From Pelosinus fermentans DSM 17108 (lineage in GTDB: Bacteria > Bacillota > Negativicutes > DSM-13327), in assembly GCF_000271485.2 (NCBI RefSeq), contig NZ_AKVN02000001.1:4284501-4348500 (forward strand): a DNA stretch of 64,000 bases, in the 5' to 3' direction. Position numbers and translations under genes: made by a program. Every line of letters starts with the position of its first letter. Position 1 is the first letter of the stretch. Shown in pieces: positions 56,194 through 64,000 of the stretch. The notes below the pieces were generated by a model that worked only from the letters and a program-made list of their open reading frames with translations, was not told where the DNA came from and searched no databases.

Positions 56194-56382
56194 ATGGCTG
56201 AAAACAGAGATTTAAAAGCAACTCCCGGCATACCTGATAAAAATAGAGTTGTCGGAGAAATCTCAATGAAGCAGGCTGAGTATTATGGTTATTTTGATTC
56301 GGAACCCAGTACAGAAGAGATTATTAATCAAATTGAAGCCGCTGTTAAAGAATCTGTAACTAAGAAAAAAAGCGAAAGTTAA
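56194..56382 (+). CDS. 62-residue hydrophilic protein of unknown function
   Basis: ATG at 56194 with an AAAGGAGAT box; an in-frame ATG at 56137 has none. The product starts MAENRDLKATPGIPDKNRVV, has MKQAEYYGYFDSEPSTEEI in the middle and a Lys/Ser-rich end. No membrane helix or known domain. It ends at a strong palindromic terminator shared with the second hcp. Not recognised. Confidence 0.65.
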   Translation: MAENRDLKATPGIPDKNRVVGEISMKQAEYYGYFDSEPSTEEIINQIEAAVKESVTKKKSES

Positions 56383-56413
56383 AACCAATTGAAACGTTGG
56401 AGGCTAGAACCAA

Positions 56414-56446
56414 GTATTCGCCTAGACTTAAAGTCTAGGCGAATAC
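56414..56446. terminator. Palindromic terminator between the 62-residue gene and hcp
   Basis: Perfect 16-bp arms (GTATTCGCCTAGACTT and its complement) around one base, between converging genes. Confidence 0.75.
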
Positions 56447-56506
56447 TAATATACTTATAAATATCTCGAAACTTCAGTAAATTGCTAAATGAAATGCTGC
56501 AGTTGC

Positions 56507-58222
56507 TTAGGCCATGAACATTTTGATATCATCTTCGGGATTGCTGATCCCGCCGATGCCAAATTGCTCTACAAGCACCTTGACTACATTCGGTGAAAGG
56601 AAGCCTGGCAGCGTCGGTCCGAGATGAATATTTTTCACACCAAGATATAACAGCGCCAGGAGTACGATAACGGCCTTTTGCTCATACCAGGCGATATTGT
56701 ACGATATCGGCAATTTATTAACATCATCCAGGCCAAAAACTTCTTTAAGTTTCAGGGCTATAACTGCTAGGGAGTAGGAGTCATTGCATTGACCAGCATC
56801 CAGTACGCGGGGAATGCCGCCGATGTCACCCAGCGAAAGCTTGTTGTAGCGGTATTTGGCACAACCCGCTGTCAGTATGACAGTGTCTTTAGGCAATGCT
56901 TCAGCAAATTCAGCATAGTAATCTCTGCTCTTCATGCGGCCATCGCAGCCAGCCATAACAAAGAAACGTTTGATGGCGCCGCTTTTCACTGCATCCACAA
57001 CCTTATCAGCCAGAGCTAATACCTGGTTGTGAGCGAAACCGCCGATGATCTCCCCTTGTTCCAGCTCCTTGGGCGGTGGGCATTTCTTAGCGTGAGCGAT
57101 AAGAGCCGTAAAGTCCTTCGGTTTGCCATTTTTCCGCTCACCGATTTCTTTCAGCCCTTCAAAACCGACTACACCCGTCACATACACGCGGTCTTTATAA
57201 CTGGCTTTCGGCGGTACCAAACAGTTCGTAGTCATCAGGATGGGTCCGTTAAAGGTTTCAAATTCTTTATCCTGCAACCACCAGGCATTGCCGTAGTTAC
57301 CAGCAAAATTGGTATATTTCTTAAAGGCTGGATAGTAATGCGCCGGCAGCATCTCGCCGTGGGTGTATACATCAACGCCCGTCCCTTGGGTTTGTTCCAA
57401 TAATTCTTCCAGATCTTTTAAATCATGGCCGCTGATGAGGATACCAGGATTGTTTCTCACACCAATATTGACTTTGGTAATCTCCGGGTTGCCATAGGTA
57501 CTGGTATTGGCTTTATCCAATAAGGCCATAACATCAACACCATATTTGCCGCATTCCATCACTAAAGCAACCAATTCATCAGCACTCAGCTTATCGTTAG
57601 TAGTGGCGACTAGTGCTTTTTGCATAAAGGCAAAAATAGCATCCTCCATGTAGCCTAATGTATAGGCATGCTCAGCATAGGCAGCCATTCCTTTTATTCC
57701 ATAGGTAAGCAGCTCGCGTAATGAACGGACATCTTCGTTTTCGGTCGCCAAAATGCCGACTGTGGCAGCCTTTTTTTCAAATTCCGGAGCATTATCAGCA
57801 AACCACAGAGTGCTGTCATGAGAAGCTTCTGCTGCCCCATCAGCTGTGAACCAGCCAGTCAATTTCCGCCAGATGGATTTCGTACTGTCATTTGCAGCTT
57901 CTACCTTTATACCAGCTTTTACTAAAGCAGCTTTCACGTTATCTCTCACGATCAGTGCTTGTTTAATGAGCACAACAAAGTACTCTTTATCAAAGTTAGC
58001 ATTGGTAATGGTGGCAAACAAGCCCTCCATTATAAACTTATCGGCTTCCGGTGTCGCAATTTTAGCCTTACGAGCCTCGAGTGCATAGACCGAAATCCCT
58101 TTTAGTGTGTACATGAGCAGGTCCTGGAGATTAGATACATCAGCCGTTTTTCCACAAACACCGCGCATGGTGCAGCCAGTACCTTTGGCTGTTTCCTGAC
58201 ATTGATAACAAAACATCGACAT
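56507..58222 (-). CDS. hcp: Hybrid-cluster protein / hydroxylamine reductase (second copy)
   Basis: 571 residues. N-terminal cubane Cys in [14 protein letters not shown] and RGVCGK; hybrid-cluster motifs [53 protein letters not shown] and CNDSYSLA. Compared with the copy at 23912 it has a ~20-residue longer linker (~residues 105-135) with Ala/Ser/Trp-rich text. It is a diverged paralog, not a recent duplicate. A CRP/FNR-type palindrome lies 77 bases upstream of its start. Confidence 0.95.
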   Translation of the reverse strand: MSMFCYQCQETAKGTGCTMRGVCGKTADVSNLQDLLMYTLKGISVYALEARKAKIATPEADKFIMEGLFATITNANFDKEYFVVLIKQALIVRDNVKAALVKAGIKVEAANDSTKSIWRKLTGWFTADGAAEASHDSTLWFADNAPEFEKKAATVGILATENEDVRSLRELLTYGIKGMAAYAEHAYTLGYMEDAIFAFMQKALVATTNDKLSADELVALVMECGKYGVDVMALLDKANTSTYGNPEITKVNIGVRNNPGILISGHDLKDLEELLEQTQGTGVDVYTHGEMLPAHYYPAFKKYTNFAGNYGNAWWLQDKEFETFNGPILMTTNCLVPPKASYKDRVYVTGVVGFEGLKEIGERKNGKPKDFTALIAHAKKCPPPKELEQGEIIGGFAHNQVLALADKVVDAVKSGAIKRFFVMAGCDGRMKSRDYYAEFAEALPKDTVILTAGCAKYRYNKLSLGDIGGIPRVLDAGQCNDSYSLAVIALKLKEVFGLDDVNKLPISYNIAWYEQKAVIVLLALLYLGVKNIHLGPTLPGFLSPNVVKVLVEQFGIGGISNPEDDIKMFMA

Positions 58223-58298
58223 ATATTTATCCCCCTTATATTGTGAAACGCTATTTAAATCTTCTGATGTTATTGTATCGAAAACTATAGCGATTGAC

Positions 58299-58314
58299 TG
58301 TGAGCAAAATCACA
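58299..58314. promoter_or_regulatory. CRP/FNR-type palindrome upstream of the second hcp
   Basis: TGTGAGCAAAATCACA is a perfect match to the TGTGAn6TCACA consensus of CRP/FNR-family regulators, in the divergent gap between hcp and the 58440 gene. HcpR, a member of that family, controls hcp in many anaerobes. Confidence 0.6.
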
Positions 58315-58439
58315 TAAAGGAAAACAAATCAACGTCTCTACAATGAAATTTATCCTAACTTAATTCGACTTATATAGACAAAAAAGCTAATCTCCTGTAA
58401 CATTAACTCATAAATACAACACATTTTTAAGGAGTTATT

Positions 58440-58934
58440 GTGCGTAAAAAGACAACCATCCTAGTTTTCGTTATAGTCGCCATTGCCTTTTATTGCAGCT
58501 ATATGGCTTATTCCTACGATAATCGTATTGTGAACAACTTATCAGCCTACTGTAATATTGATTTTCGCGGCGTAGCTGATTCTCAAACAAATACTGTTAC
58601 AGGTGCAACCTTATCTATAGTCGATTTCCGATATGATTCTGGACCACTGGAAAAGTTTTTCATCATTGATGTCGATGATAAAGCATATAAAATCGATAGT
58701 ATTGAGATATCCGCCCAGCCGCCGACTTATTCGCCCAAAGATTTTTCCACAGAAAGATGCTTTAAGCATACCAATACTCTATTTGTTACCTTCCCTCCGC
58801 AAGTCCTGAAAGAAATATCCCAGGCTGCTGCTGTAAAAGTTTCCTTTACATATTTGGGCAGTAATTCCGCTATTGAACTTCCGCTGAGCGCTGCTGATTT
58901 ACAGTACTGGAAAAATCAATTGCAGTCTTTCTAA
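58440..58934 (+). CDS. Membrane-anchored protein of unknown function (164 residues)
   Basis: GTG start with an AAGGAG box. Residues ~5-24 form an N-terminal membrane helix or uncleaved signal (TTILVFVIVAIAFYCSYMAY), and the rest is an extracytoplasmic beta-rich domain (GATLSIVDFRYDSGP, FIIDVDDKAYKIDSIEISA). Not recognised. It is divergent from the second hcp and shares its regulatory gap, which may mean shared control (inference). A terminator follows. Confidence 0.7.
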   Translation: MRKKTTILVFVIVAIAFYCSYMAYSYDNRIVNNLSAYCNIDFRGVADSQTNTVTGATLSIVDFRYDSGPLEKFFIIDVDDKAYKIDSIEISAQPPTYSPKDFSTERCFKHTNTLFVTFPPQVLKEISQAAAVKVSFTYLGSNSAIELPLSAADLQYWKNQLQSF

Positions 58935-58960
58935 GATTGCGTTTTGTCGCCTTACCATCA

Positions 58961-58996
58961 AAAACAAGCCCGCAGTTACCTGCTAAGGCTTGTTTT
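58961..58996. terminator. Bidirectional terminator between converging genes
   Basis: AAAACAAGCC / GGCTTGTTTT with an inner GCAG/CTGC stem, then T-run. Confidence 0.8.
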
Positions 58997-59017
58997 TTTT
59001 CAGTCTTTGCTAATGAC

Positions 59018-60532
59018 TTAGTGACCTAATTTATTCAATAAATCTTTTTGCTTCTGGGACTGCTGCTTGTAGATCCCGGAATTTTTGCTGTCGGGGCTAT
59101 ATGTATGGGTTATTTTCAAATTACTGCTGAGCAGCTCTTTCAAGTCTTCATCTGCACCCGCTGCATAGGCCGCGATGATGGAATTTGTCAGCACTGCGCC
59201 GCCGGAAATCTCCAGGGTAATCGCCTCGCTGTTTATGACATCGGCTTTGATCTGATTCCAAAGCGCATCGCGACTGCCGCCTTCGGTAATGGTGATTCTG
59301 TTGATCTTGATGCCGGCCTGTCGGTAGGTGTCGGTGATTTCCCTGTAGTCATAGGCAATGGCCTCGAGCACGGCCCGCCATAAGACAAATTGGTCTGTGT
59401 CCAGGGTCATGTTCAGGAAACAGCCTTTTACATTGGAATATTCGTCATAGCCGCCCGTCAAGTAGGGCAAAAAGAGCACATCATTGCAGCCCGGGGCGAC
59501 TTTGGCAGCACCTTGGCTCAACGTTTCGTAATAACTGTCATCATCGTTTTGCTGGCAGATACTGTCCTTGAACCAGCGCAGTGCCAACCCGCCAGTTCGG
59601 ACAAAGCCCCAATAAAAATATGTATTTTCCAATGTGCCGCTATTAAAGATCAAGCCGCTGCCTTTACGGCTTAGTTCTGGAATGATCCCTGTGGTCGAGA
59701 CACAGAACATCGCACAGGTACCGGCAACATCTACGGCTTTATTGGCTTCAAAGACCCCGCTGCCCAGCATAGACTGCATAGTATCACCGGCTCCGGCACA
59801 GATAGGGATCCCCGCTGGACAGCCCGTTTGTGCCGCTGCTTCAGCCGATAAAGTACCGATGATATCCCACGGTTTTACGATCTTCGGCATATAGCTTTTA
59901 TCGATTCCCAATATAGTTAACTGTTCATCGGACCATTCTTTTTCATATACTTTGTAACCTAATCCCCAACCCGACATTGCCCCCCAGTCAATAAAGGCAT
60001 CGCTGCTCTTCAAGCCAGCGAGATTAAGCAGGATATAGGGTGTATTGTGGACAAATTTCTTGCCCCTAGCCTGAAATTCTTTATTATTGGCCAACAGCCA
60101 GCGGGCATGCATGGCCGGAAACATGCAGAGTGGCTCAGCATTCCCCGTCTCTTTGCCCCAGATGTCAAGATCAAGTTCTTTCAGTGCTGCCGCATCACCC
60201 TGCGTTCGTGAATCCAAATAATTGATGTAGGGTGTGATTGCCTTGCCGTTCTCATCGATACCGACAATCCCACAAATAATTCCATCGCCCATAATGGCCT
60301 TGATCAACCCAGGATCAATACCCTGCTCTTTTAGCTGCACCATGCACTGTTTTATGCCTAGCTTGGTCAATGAAAAATATTCATCCGCGTCCATTTCAAC
60401 CCAGCCCGGATGGGGATAGGTCAACGTCGTCTGATTGGATACTTTCGTTACGCATTCCATTTTTTCATTGTATACCGCCACTTTCACACTTTGCGTTCCT
60501 GCATCAAAACTAAGATAATATTTTTCCGTCAT
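59018..60532 (-). CDS. FGGY-family carbohydrate kinase (xylulokinase-like)
   Basis: 504 residues. Starts with the ATPase motif YLSFDAGTQSVKVAVY; the substrate-side acid WVEMDADEYF and the catalytic Asp region PICAGAGDTMQSMLGSG fit FGGY kinases, as do the C-terminal ITEGGSRDALWNQIKADV and GGAVLTNSIIAAYAAG. The family phosphorylates sugars or polyols (xylulose, glycerol, ribulose and others); the exact substrate is not clear. A strong AGGAGG box precedes the ATG. The ECF S-component gene upstream ends in its own terminator. Confidence 0.9.
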   Translation of the reverse strand: MTEKYYLSFDAGTQSVKVAVYNEKMECVTKVSNQTTLTYPHPGWVEMDADEYFSLTKLGIKQCMVQLKEQGIDPGLIKAIMGDGIICGIVGIDENGKAITPYINYLDSRTQGDAAALKELDLDIWGKETGNAEPLCMFPAMHARWLLANNKEFQARGKKFVHNTPYILLNLAGLKSSDAFIDWGAMSGWGLGYKVYEKEWSDEQLTILGIDKSYMPKIVKPWDIIGTLSAEAAAQTGCPAGIPICAGAGDTMQSMLGSGVFEANKAVDVAGTCAMFCVSTTGIIPELSRKGSGLIFNSGTLENTYFYWGFVRTGGLALRWFKDSICQQNDDDSYYETLSQGAAKVAPGCNDVLFLPYLTGGYDEYSNVKGCFLNMTLDTDQFVLWRAVLEAIAYDYREITDTYRQAGIKINRITITEGGSRDALWNQIKADVINSEAITLEISGGAVLTNSIIAAYAAGADEDLKELLSSNLKITHTYSPDSKNSGIYKQQSQKQKDLLNKLGH

Positions 60533-60828
60533 TTGCCACGCCTCCTGTTTTATCCAGCCATATCTTTTAAAATTGCACCTAGTGTCATTGCACTTTTGTT
60601 TTATCGTTTAAAATACGGGGAAAAATTAACTTAACTGTTTACATTCGCTATATCAGGATAAATTCCTTGAAAAATATTTGACTATTCTGCAAAATGCGTT
60701 CAAATTTTCCCTGAAAAATTCATCTTAAGACCCTGTTTGAGCAATAAAATAACCTGTAGGAGGTTTCTCTCCCACAGGCTATCCTTATGATTCGCATTAA
60801 TGATTCATTAGCCAACTACCCTATAGGG
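60533..60828. other. Gap upstream of the FGGY kinase gene
   Basis: 296 bases, AT-rich. The TTTACATTCGCTATATCA string at 60638-60655 also occurs, with one change, at 51056-51073 (TTTACATTCGTTATATCA). Terminator at 60753. No gene. Confidence 0.45.
60753..60778 (-). terminator. Terminator after the ECF S-component gene
   Basis: CCTGTAGGAG / CTCCCACAGG (G-T pair) with TTATTTTATT on the minus strand. Confidence 0.65.
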
Positions 60829-61362
60829 TCATTTGCGGCTTCCTGCCCAGGAATAAACAGGCACATGCTTTCTCAACTTCGCCACGATAGGCAAAACGAC
60901 AACTGACGCCAAGCCAATCTGAACGAGATTACCGGGAATCGATGCCATCGGTACCAGCCAATTGCCGTAAATAATCCCTTCGGCACCATAATAACCAACC
61001 ACCTTAATGAGACAAGCCGCCGCCAAGGCCAGGACATAAGCCGTCAGGTTCCGGCGCTTCTCGCAGATAGCGCCGACCGTATACCCCATGAGACCAACAA
61101 TGACCAGCGTAAAGGGAGCCCATAAAAACCAGCCGCCCACCACATCAAAAAGAGCCATGCCGATTCCACCCGCCAAAGCGCCAAAGCGGCGTCCGTAAAG
61201 AATGGCAATAATAAAGAGAGGCACATTCCCCAAATGAATTAATCCGCCATTGGCGGCAATGGGAAGACGAACATTTACAAATGCCGTACAAATAAAAACG
61301 AGGGCAATGCCCAATGCTGCATAAACCAGTTGTTTTGTGTGACTGAAGGATTGTTGTTCCAT
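60829..61362 (-). CDS. ECF transporter substrate-binding S component
   Basis: About 177 residues, six membrane helices. HLGNVPLFIIAILYGRRFGA and GGIGMALFDVVGGWFLWAPF are hallmarks of the ECF S-component group (ECF-ribofla_trS-like). Such proteins bind a vitamin or similar small molecule and share a common EcfAA'T energising module that must be encoded elsewhere. The ATG at 61362 (AGGTAGGA upstream) is preferred to one at 61395 with no ribosome site. A 165-base leader follows the predicted promoter. Confidence 0.85.
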   Translation of the reverse strand: MEQQSFSHTKQLVYAALGIALVFICTAFVNVRLPIAANGGLIHLGNVPLFIIAILYGRRFGALAGGIGMALFDVVGGWFLWAPFTLVIVGLMGYTVGAICEKRRNLTAYVLALAAACLIKVVGYYGAEGIIYGNWLVPMASIPGNLVQIGLASVVVLPIVAKLRKHVPVYSWAGSRK

Positions 61363-61533
61363 ACCGGCTGTCCTACCTTTCTTAGCTTCTAACATATTGA
61401 CTGTACAAGCCTTATTGTTTATAATACATCATTTTGGAGGATTGAAAATACCAATTAACATACATTAAAAAATGTCAGTTCAAGGCGACATGGATAATTG
61501 TATTATTTGATATCATACGCTTCCATTTTTGAT

Positions 61534-61563
61534 AATATATCATAGGAATTATTTTGATGTCAA
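61534..61563 (-). promoter_or_regulatory. Promoter with long leader for the ECF S-component gene
   Basis: On the minus strand TTGACA (61558-61563), 18 bases, TATATT (61534-61539). The predicted RNA would have ~165 bases before the start codon, room for a riboswitch, though no known class was recognised. Confidence 0.6.
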
Positions 61564-61631
61564 CTCCTATAGTATAAATATTGCATAAATCTCCTTACAA
61601 ATACAGCTGCCAAAATCATTAATACCTCCTT

Positions 61632-62396
61632 TCATTCTATTAGCCAACCACCATCTACATATATTACCTGACCGGTGATGTATGCAGATGCATCTGATGC
61701 CAATAATATAGCAGTTCCTGTTAAATCCTTCGGCAGTCCTATACGTTTTAGGGGTATATTTTCAATCATTGATTCCACCTTTTTTTTGTCACTAAATAGT
61801 TGTTTCGTCATATCCGTTTCATAATAGCCTGGTCCAATTGCATTGACATTAATTCCATATTCAGCCCATTCATTTGCTAATGCTTTTGTCATTTGTATAA
61901 TACCAGCTTTGGCTGAGCAATAAGCTACCATGCCTTTAAATCCTAAAACACTGGTTAATGATGCAATATTTATAATCTTTCCTTTGATTTTTTCATCAAT
62001 CATATACTTACCTACTACTTGATTCATAAAAAAAACATACTTTAATTGGATATCCATAACGTTATCCCAATCATTTTCTGTAAAATCTAAAGCTTTTTTC
62101 CTAATATTGATTCCGGCACTATTCACTAAAATATCTATGCTGCCTTTCAGTTTTACTACTTCATTCACAAATTGCTGTATTGCTTCTATCGACGTTATAT
62201 CTACAGAAATACCAATAACATCTGCATTCACTTTACTCCTTATATCTGCAGCTGCCTGATCTAGTTCTATTTGATTTCTACTGCCTAATACCACTGTTGC
62301 CCCTGCTTGAGCCAGGCCGATTGCAATACCTTTTCCAAGTCCTTTACTTCCACCTATTACTACGGCGACTTTTTTCTGTAGTGAAAATAGTTCCAT
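61632..62396 (-). CDS. Short-chain dehydrogenase/reductase (gluconate 5-dehydrogenase-like)
   Basis: 254 residues. Coenzyme motif GGSKGLGKG, NSAG, catalytic Ser in NIASLTS and the YCSAK Tyr-Lys pair, plus the closing TGQVIYVDGGW typical of classical SDRs. It resembles gluconate/2-deoxygluconate dehydrogenases. The ATG directly follows the stop codon of the aminotransferase (ATGTAAATG), so the two are translationally coupled and probably act on the same molecule; the product is unknown. Confidence 0.88.
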   Translation of the reverse strand: MELFSLQKKVAVVIGGSKGLGKGIAIGLAQAGATVVLGSRNQIELDQAAADIRSKVNADVIGISVDITSIEAIQQFVNEVVKLKGSIDILVNSAGINIRKKALDFTENDWDNVMDIQLKYVFFMNQVVGKYMIDEKIKGKIINIASLTSVLGFKGMVAYCSAKAGIIQMTKALANEWAEYGINVNAIGPGYYETDMTKQLFSDKKKVESMIENIPLKRIGLPKDLTGTAILLASDASAYITGQVIYVDGGWLIE

Positions 62397-63710
62397 TTAC
62401 ATGTCTCCTTTTATTTCAGAGAAAATTAGTTTAATCACTTCCAGGGTCTTCATAATATCTTCCTCTGTGTGCTGCGATGAAAGATAAATTCTTCCTCTTT
62501 TAGATGTAAATCGAATTCCATATTCTTGCGCCTTTTTTACAAAAAGCTTATAACCATTACTATCAGCCTTTTCAATATAATCCCTGAAATCTTCTGCTGG
62601 TTCACTCATTCCAAATACAATCATACAGATTGATCTAACTGAATGGCAGAATAATGTAATATTATATATTTGTCCTAATTCGATTATTCCTTTTGTTAAC
62701 AGATTCCCTAATAACTCAAATTGTTTATAAATCTCGCCCTTTTCCAGGGTCTCTATTGTCGCTAATGAGGCTGCTACCGCAATTGGATTTGCATTAAATG
62801 TACCAGATGCTTGTACTCCCGATTCCATAATTTCTTTTTTTCCCGCAATGGCAGCAAAAGGATATCCTGCAGCGATTGCCTTGGCAAATACAGCAAGATC
62901 CGGTGTAACATTATAATATTGTTGTGCCCCGCCAAGAGCTACTCGAAAACCAGTGATTACTTCATCAAAAATCAACACAATATTATATCGAATCGATAAT
63001 GCTCTCATTCCCGCCAAATAACCAGGTTTTGGCAATATAGGCCCGGAATCACACATAATAGGTTCAGTTATAACGGCAGCAATTTCCGAAGAGTATTTCT
63101 GCATAACACATTCTAAAAGTTCTAAATCATTCCAAGGAAGAATGATGATATCATCAGCAGTCTCATGCCTTTGCCCTTTGGAATGAAAAAGTCTATTAGG
63201 ATGCTCTCTTACTCCAAGTTCACTTACAAAATTTGCATCAATACTTACTTTCTCCTCATCCGACCAACCATGATATTGTCCTTCAAATTTAATTATTTTT
63301 TTCTTGCCGGTATATGCTCTTGCCAGTCGAAATGCATGCATATTGGCTTCTGTTCCTGAATTCTGATAAGATACTTTTTCTGCACAAGGAATAATTTCGG
63401 TGAGCTTTTTTGATAAATTACACAAGTCAACTGTCACAGCAGATAAATGCGAACCTTTATCAAGCTGTTTGATAACTGCTTGGTTTACTGCATCTGGACA
63501 AAATCCCAAAATCATTGGTCCAAATGCTCCGATATAATCAATATATTCATTACCATCTACATCATACACTTTTGATCCTTTGCCTTTTTCCAGACAAATA
63601 GGATACTCCTCATCAGCTGCTTTATGAAAGGAACTAGCAACACCATCCACCAAATACATTTTAGTTTCCTCAAATAATGCTTTTGACTTTTCAGTTTTCA
63701 GCTTTTCCAT
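62397..63710 (-). CDS. Class III aminotransferase, glutamate-1-semialdehyde aminomutase-like
   Basis: 437 residues from the ATG at 63710 (AAGGAATG box); in-frame codons upstream to 63920 are not convincing. PLP-fold motifs: GNEYIDYIGAFGPMILGFC, NSGTEANMHAFRLARAYTGK, the acidic IFDEVITGFR, and the PLP-Lys in FAKAIAAGYPF. It is near GSA aminomutase (hemL), but hem genes are absent and it is paired with an SDR, so a role in amino-sugar, amino-acid or natural-product synthesis is more likely (inference). Confidence 0.87.
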   Translation of the reverse strand: MEKLKTEKSKALFEETKMYLVDGVASSFHKAADEEYPICLEKGKGSKVYDVDGNEYIDYIGAFGPMILGFCPDAVNQAVIKQLDKGSHLSAVTVDLCNLSKKLTEIIPCAEKVSYQNSGTEANMHAFRLARAYTGKKKIIKFEGQYHGWSDEEKVSIDANFVSELGVREHPNRLFHSKGQRHETADDIIILPWNDLELLECVMQKYSSEIAAVITEPIMCDSGPILPKPGYLAGMRALSIRYNIVLIFDEVITGFRVALGGAQQYYNVTPDLAVFAKAIAAGYPFAAIAGKKEIMESGVQASGTFNANPIAVAASLATIETLEKGEIYKQFELLGNLLTKGIIELGQIYNITLFCHSVRSICMIVFGMSEPAEDFRDYIEKADSNGYKLFVKKAQEYGIRFTSKRGRIYLSSQHTEEDIMKTLEVIKLIFSEIKGDM

Positions 63711-63839
63711 AACTTCATTCCTTTCTAATATTATTACAAAGCCGATCTTTCCTTCCCAAAAGACTAGAAAAAACGCGCAGCGCTGGTACAATGAAGCATT
63801 ATAAGTGGTACAGCTGGACGATTTAGTCCCAGTGCGTAA

Positions 63840-63869
63840 CAGGAGGAAACTTATAAAAGTTTCCTCCTG
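63840..63869. promoter_or_regulatory. Perfect 13-bp hairpin in the leader of the aminotransferase operon
   Basis: CAGGAGGAAACTT / AAGTTTCCTCCTG with a 4-base loop. No T-tract follows; the arm contains a ribosome-site-like AGGAGG. It lies between the partial gene at the window end and the aminotransferase. Confidence 0.5.
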
Positions 63870-63916
63870 CGGTGTAGAACGAACATTATCTTCATATCCT
63901 ATCGATTTTATAATGA

Positions 63917-64000
63917 TCACTTCGTATTCGTTGTTTTTCCATCTTCAACCGATACAAAATAATCTTGATTCAAACCGAATTCCTGTAGAATTTTCATTAA
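63917..64000 (-). CDS. C-terminal end of an unknown gene (cut by window edge)
   Basis: At least 27 codons are open on the minus strand up to a TGA at 63917, reading MKILQEFGLNQDYFVSVEDG and a KTTNTK end. The LQEFGLN-x-VSVEDG pattern recalls the tail of MoaD/ThiS-type small proteins, but the terminal Gly-Gly is missing, so no function is assigned. Same strand as the aminotransferase-SDR pair and possibly their first gene. Confidence 0.4.
   Translation of the reverse strand, partial: LMKILQEFGLNQDYFVSVEDGKTTNTK

Noticed and set aside
62397-63710. Calling the aminotransferase hemL
   Set aside because: It is GSA-aminomutase-like, but pairing with an SDR and lack of heme genes make the haem role unlikely.
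1-64000. CRISPR arrays, tRNA/rRNA genes, transposases, integrases
   Set aside because: None found by eye: no regularly spaced direct repeats, no tRNA cloverleaf text and no transposase or integrase motifs.

Overview
This 64-kb window looks like chromosomal DNA of an endospore-forming, mainly anaerobic Firmicute. The low G+C, the sporulation genes (fin, spoVT, a SpoVB-like flippase), two hybrid-cluster proteins, two giant 2-hydroxyacyl-CoA-dehydratase-type activases and oxidative-stress catalases together fit the class Negativicutes (Sporomusaceae, Pelosinus/Sporomusa-like). That placement is inference from gene content; no rRNA, tRNA, CRISPR array, phage module or transposase was seen.

Layout. 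1-10 kb (all minus strand): a phosphate-type block (pstB, cut by the window edge, behind a PhoB-like regulator), then HU and the conserved sporulation/repair run that reads, in transcription order, PrsW-like mini-protease - fin - mfd - spoVT - yabM/spoVB - yabN(mazG) - hup. 10-16 kb: a HAD phosphatase, a signalling unit (HD-GYP, CheY, CheX-like phosphatase), an FHA-winged-helix regulator and a class D beta-lactamase. 15.6-18.8 kb: MFS transporter plus RraA-type aldolase, divergent from a LysR regulator. 19-24 kb: a PAS histidine kinase and a large CheB-CheR-PAS protein. 24-30 kb: hcp and a 1294-residue tandem-ASKHA activase. 30-33.4 kb (plus): MarR-EmrA-EmrB efflux operon with two matching operator-like sites. 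33.4-38 kb: ArgA-type acetyltransferase, orphan proteins, a MarR-GNAT fusion regulator with a double palindrome, and a DHA2 transporter. 38-42.5 kb: a second giant activase and a tiny acidic peptide gene. 42.8-51 kb: EamA exporter, a frameshifted catalase, KDPG aldolase, RpiR regulator, a stretch of decayed gene pieces (PTS EIIB, XRE and HicB-like fragments), and a large HPII-type catalase. 51-56 kb: a secreted LolA-like protein, an LTA-synthase-like sulfatase and a purple-acid-phosphatase-like phosphoesterase. 56-64 kb: second hcp, FGGY kinase, ECF S-component, and an SDR plus class III aminotransferase pair.

Themes. Several units concern reactive oxygen/nitrogen and redox (two catalases, two Hcp, two activases). 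Others concern drug efflux/resistance (EmrAB, DHA2, class D beta-lactamase, EamA) and envelope work (LTA-synthase-like protein, phosphoesterase, SpoVB). The most unusual items are the two giant activases with duplicated [4Fe-4S] cysteine pairs, the 130-residue PrsW-like protein beside fin, the CheX-CheY-HD-GYP unit, the operator pairs of the two MarR regulators, a pair of covarying hairpins near 52.3 and 56.0 kb, and the 47.7-48.6 kb graveyard of gene fragments. Several genes of under 50 codons with strong ribosome binding sites are also annotated.
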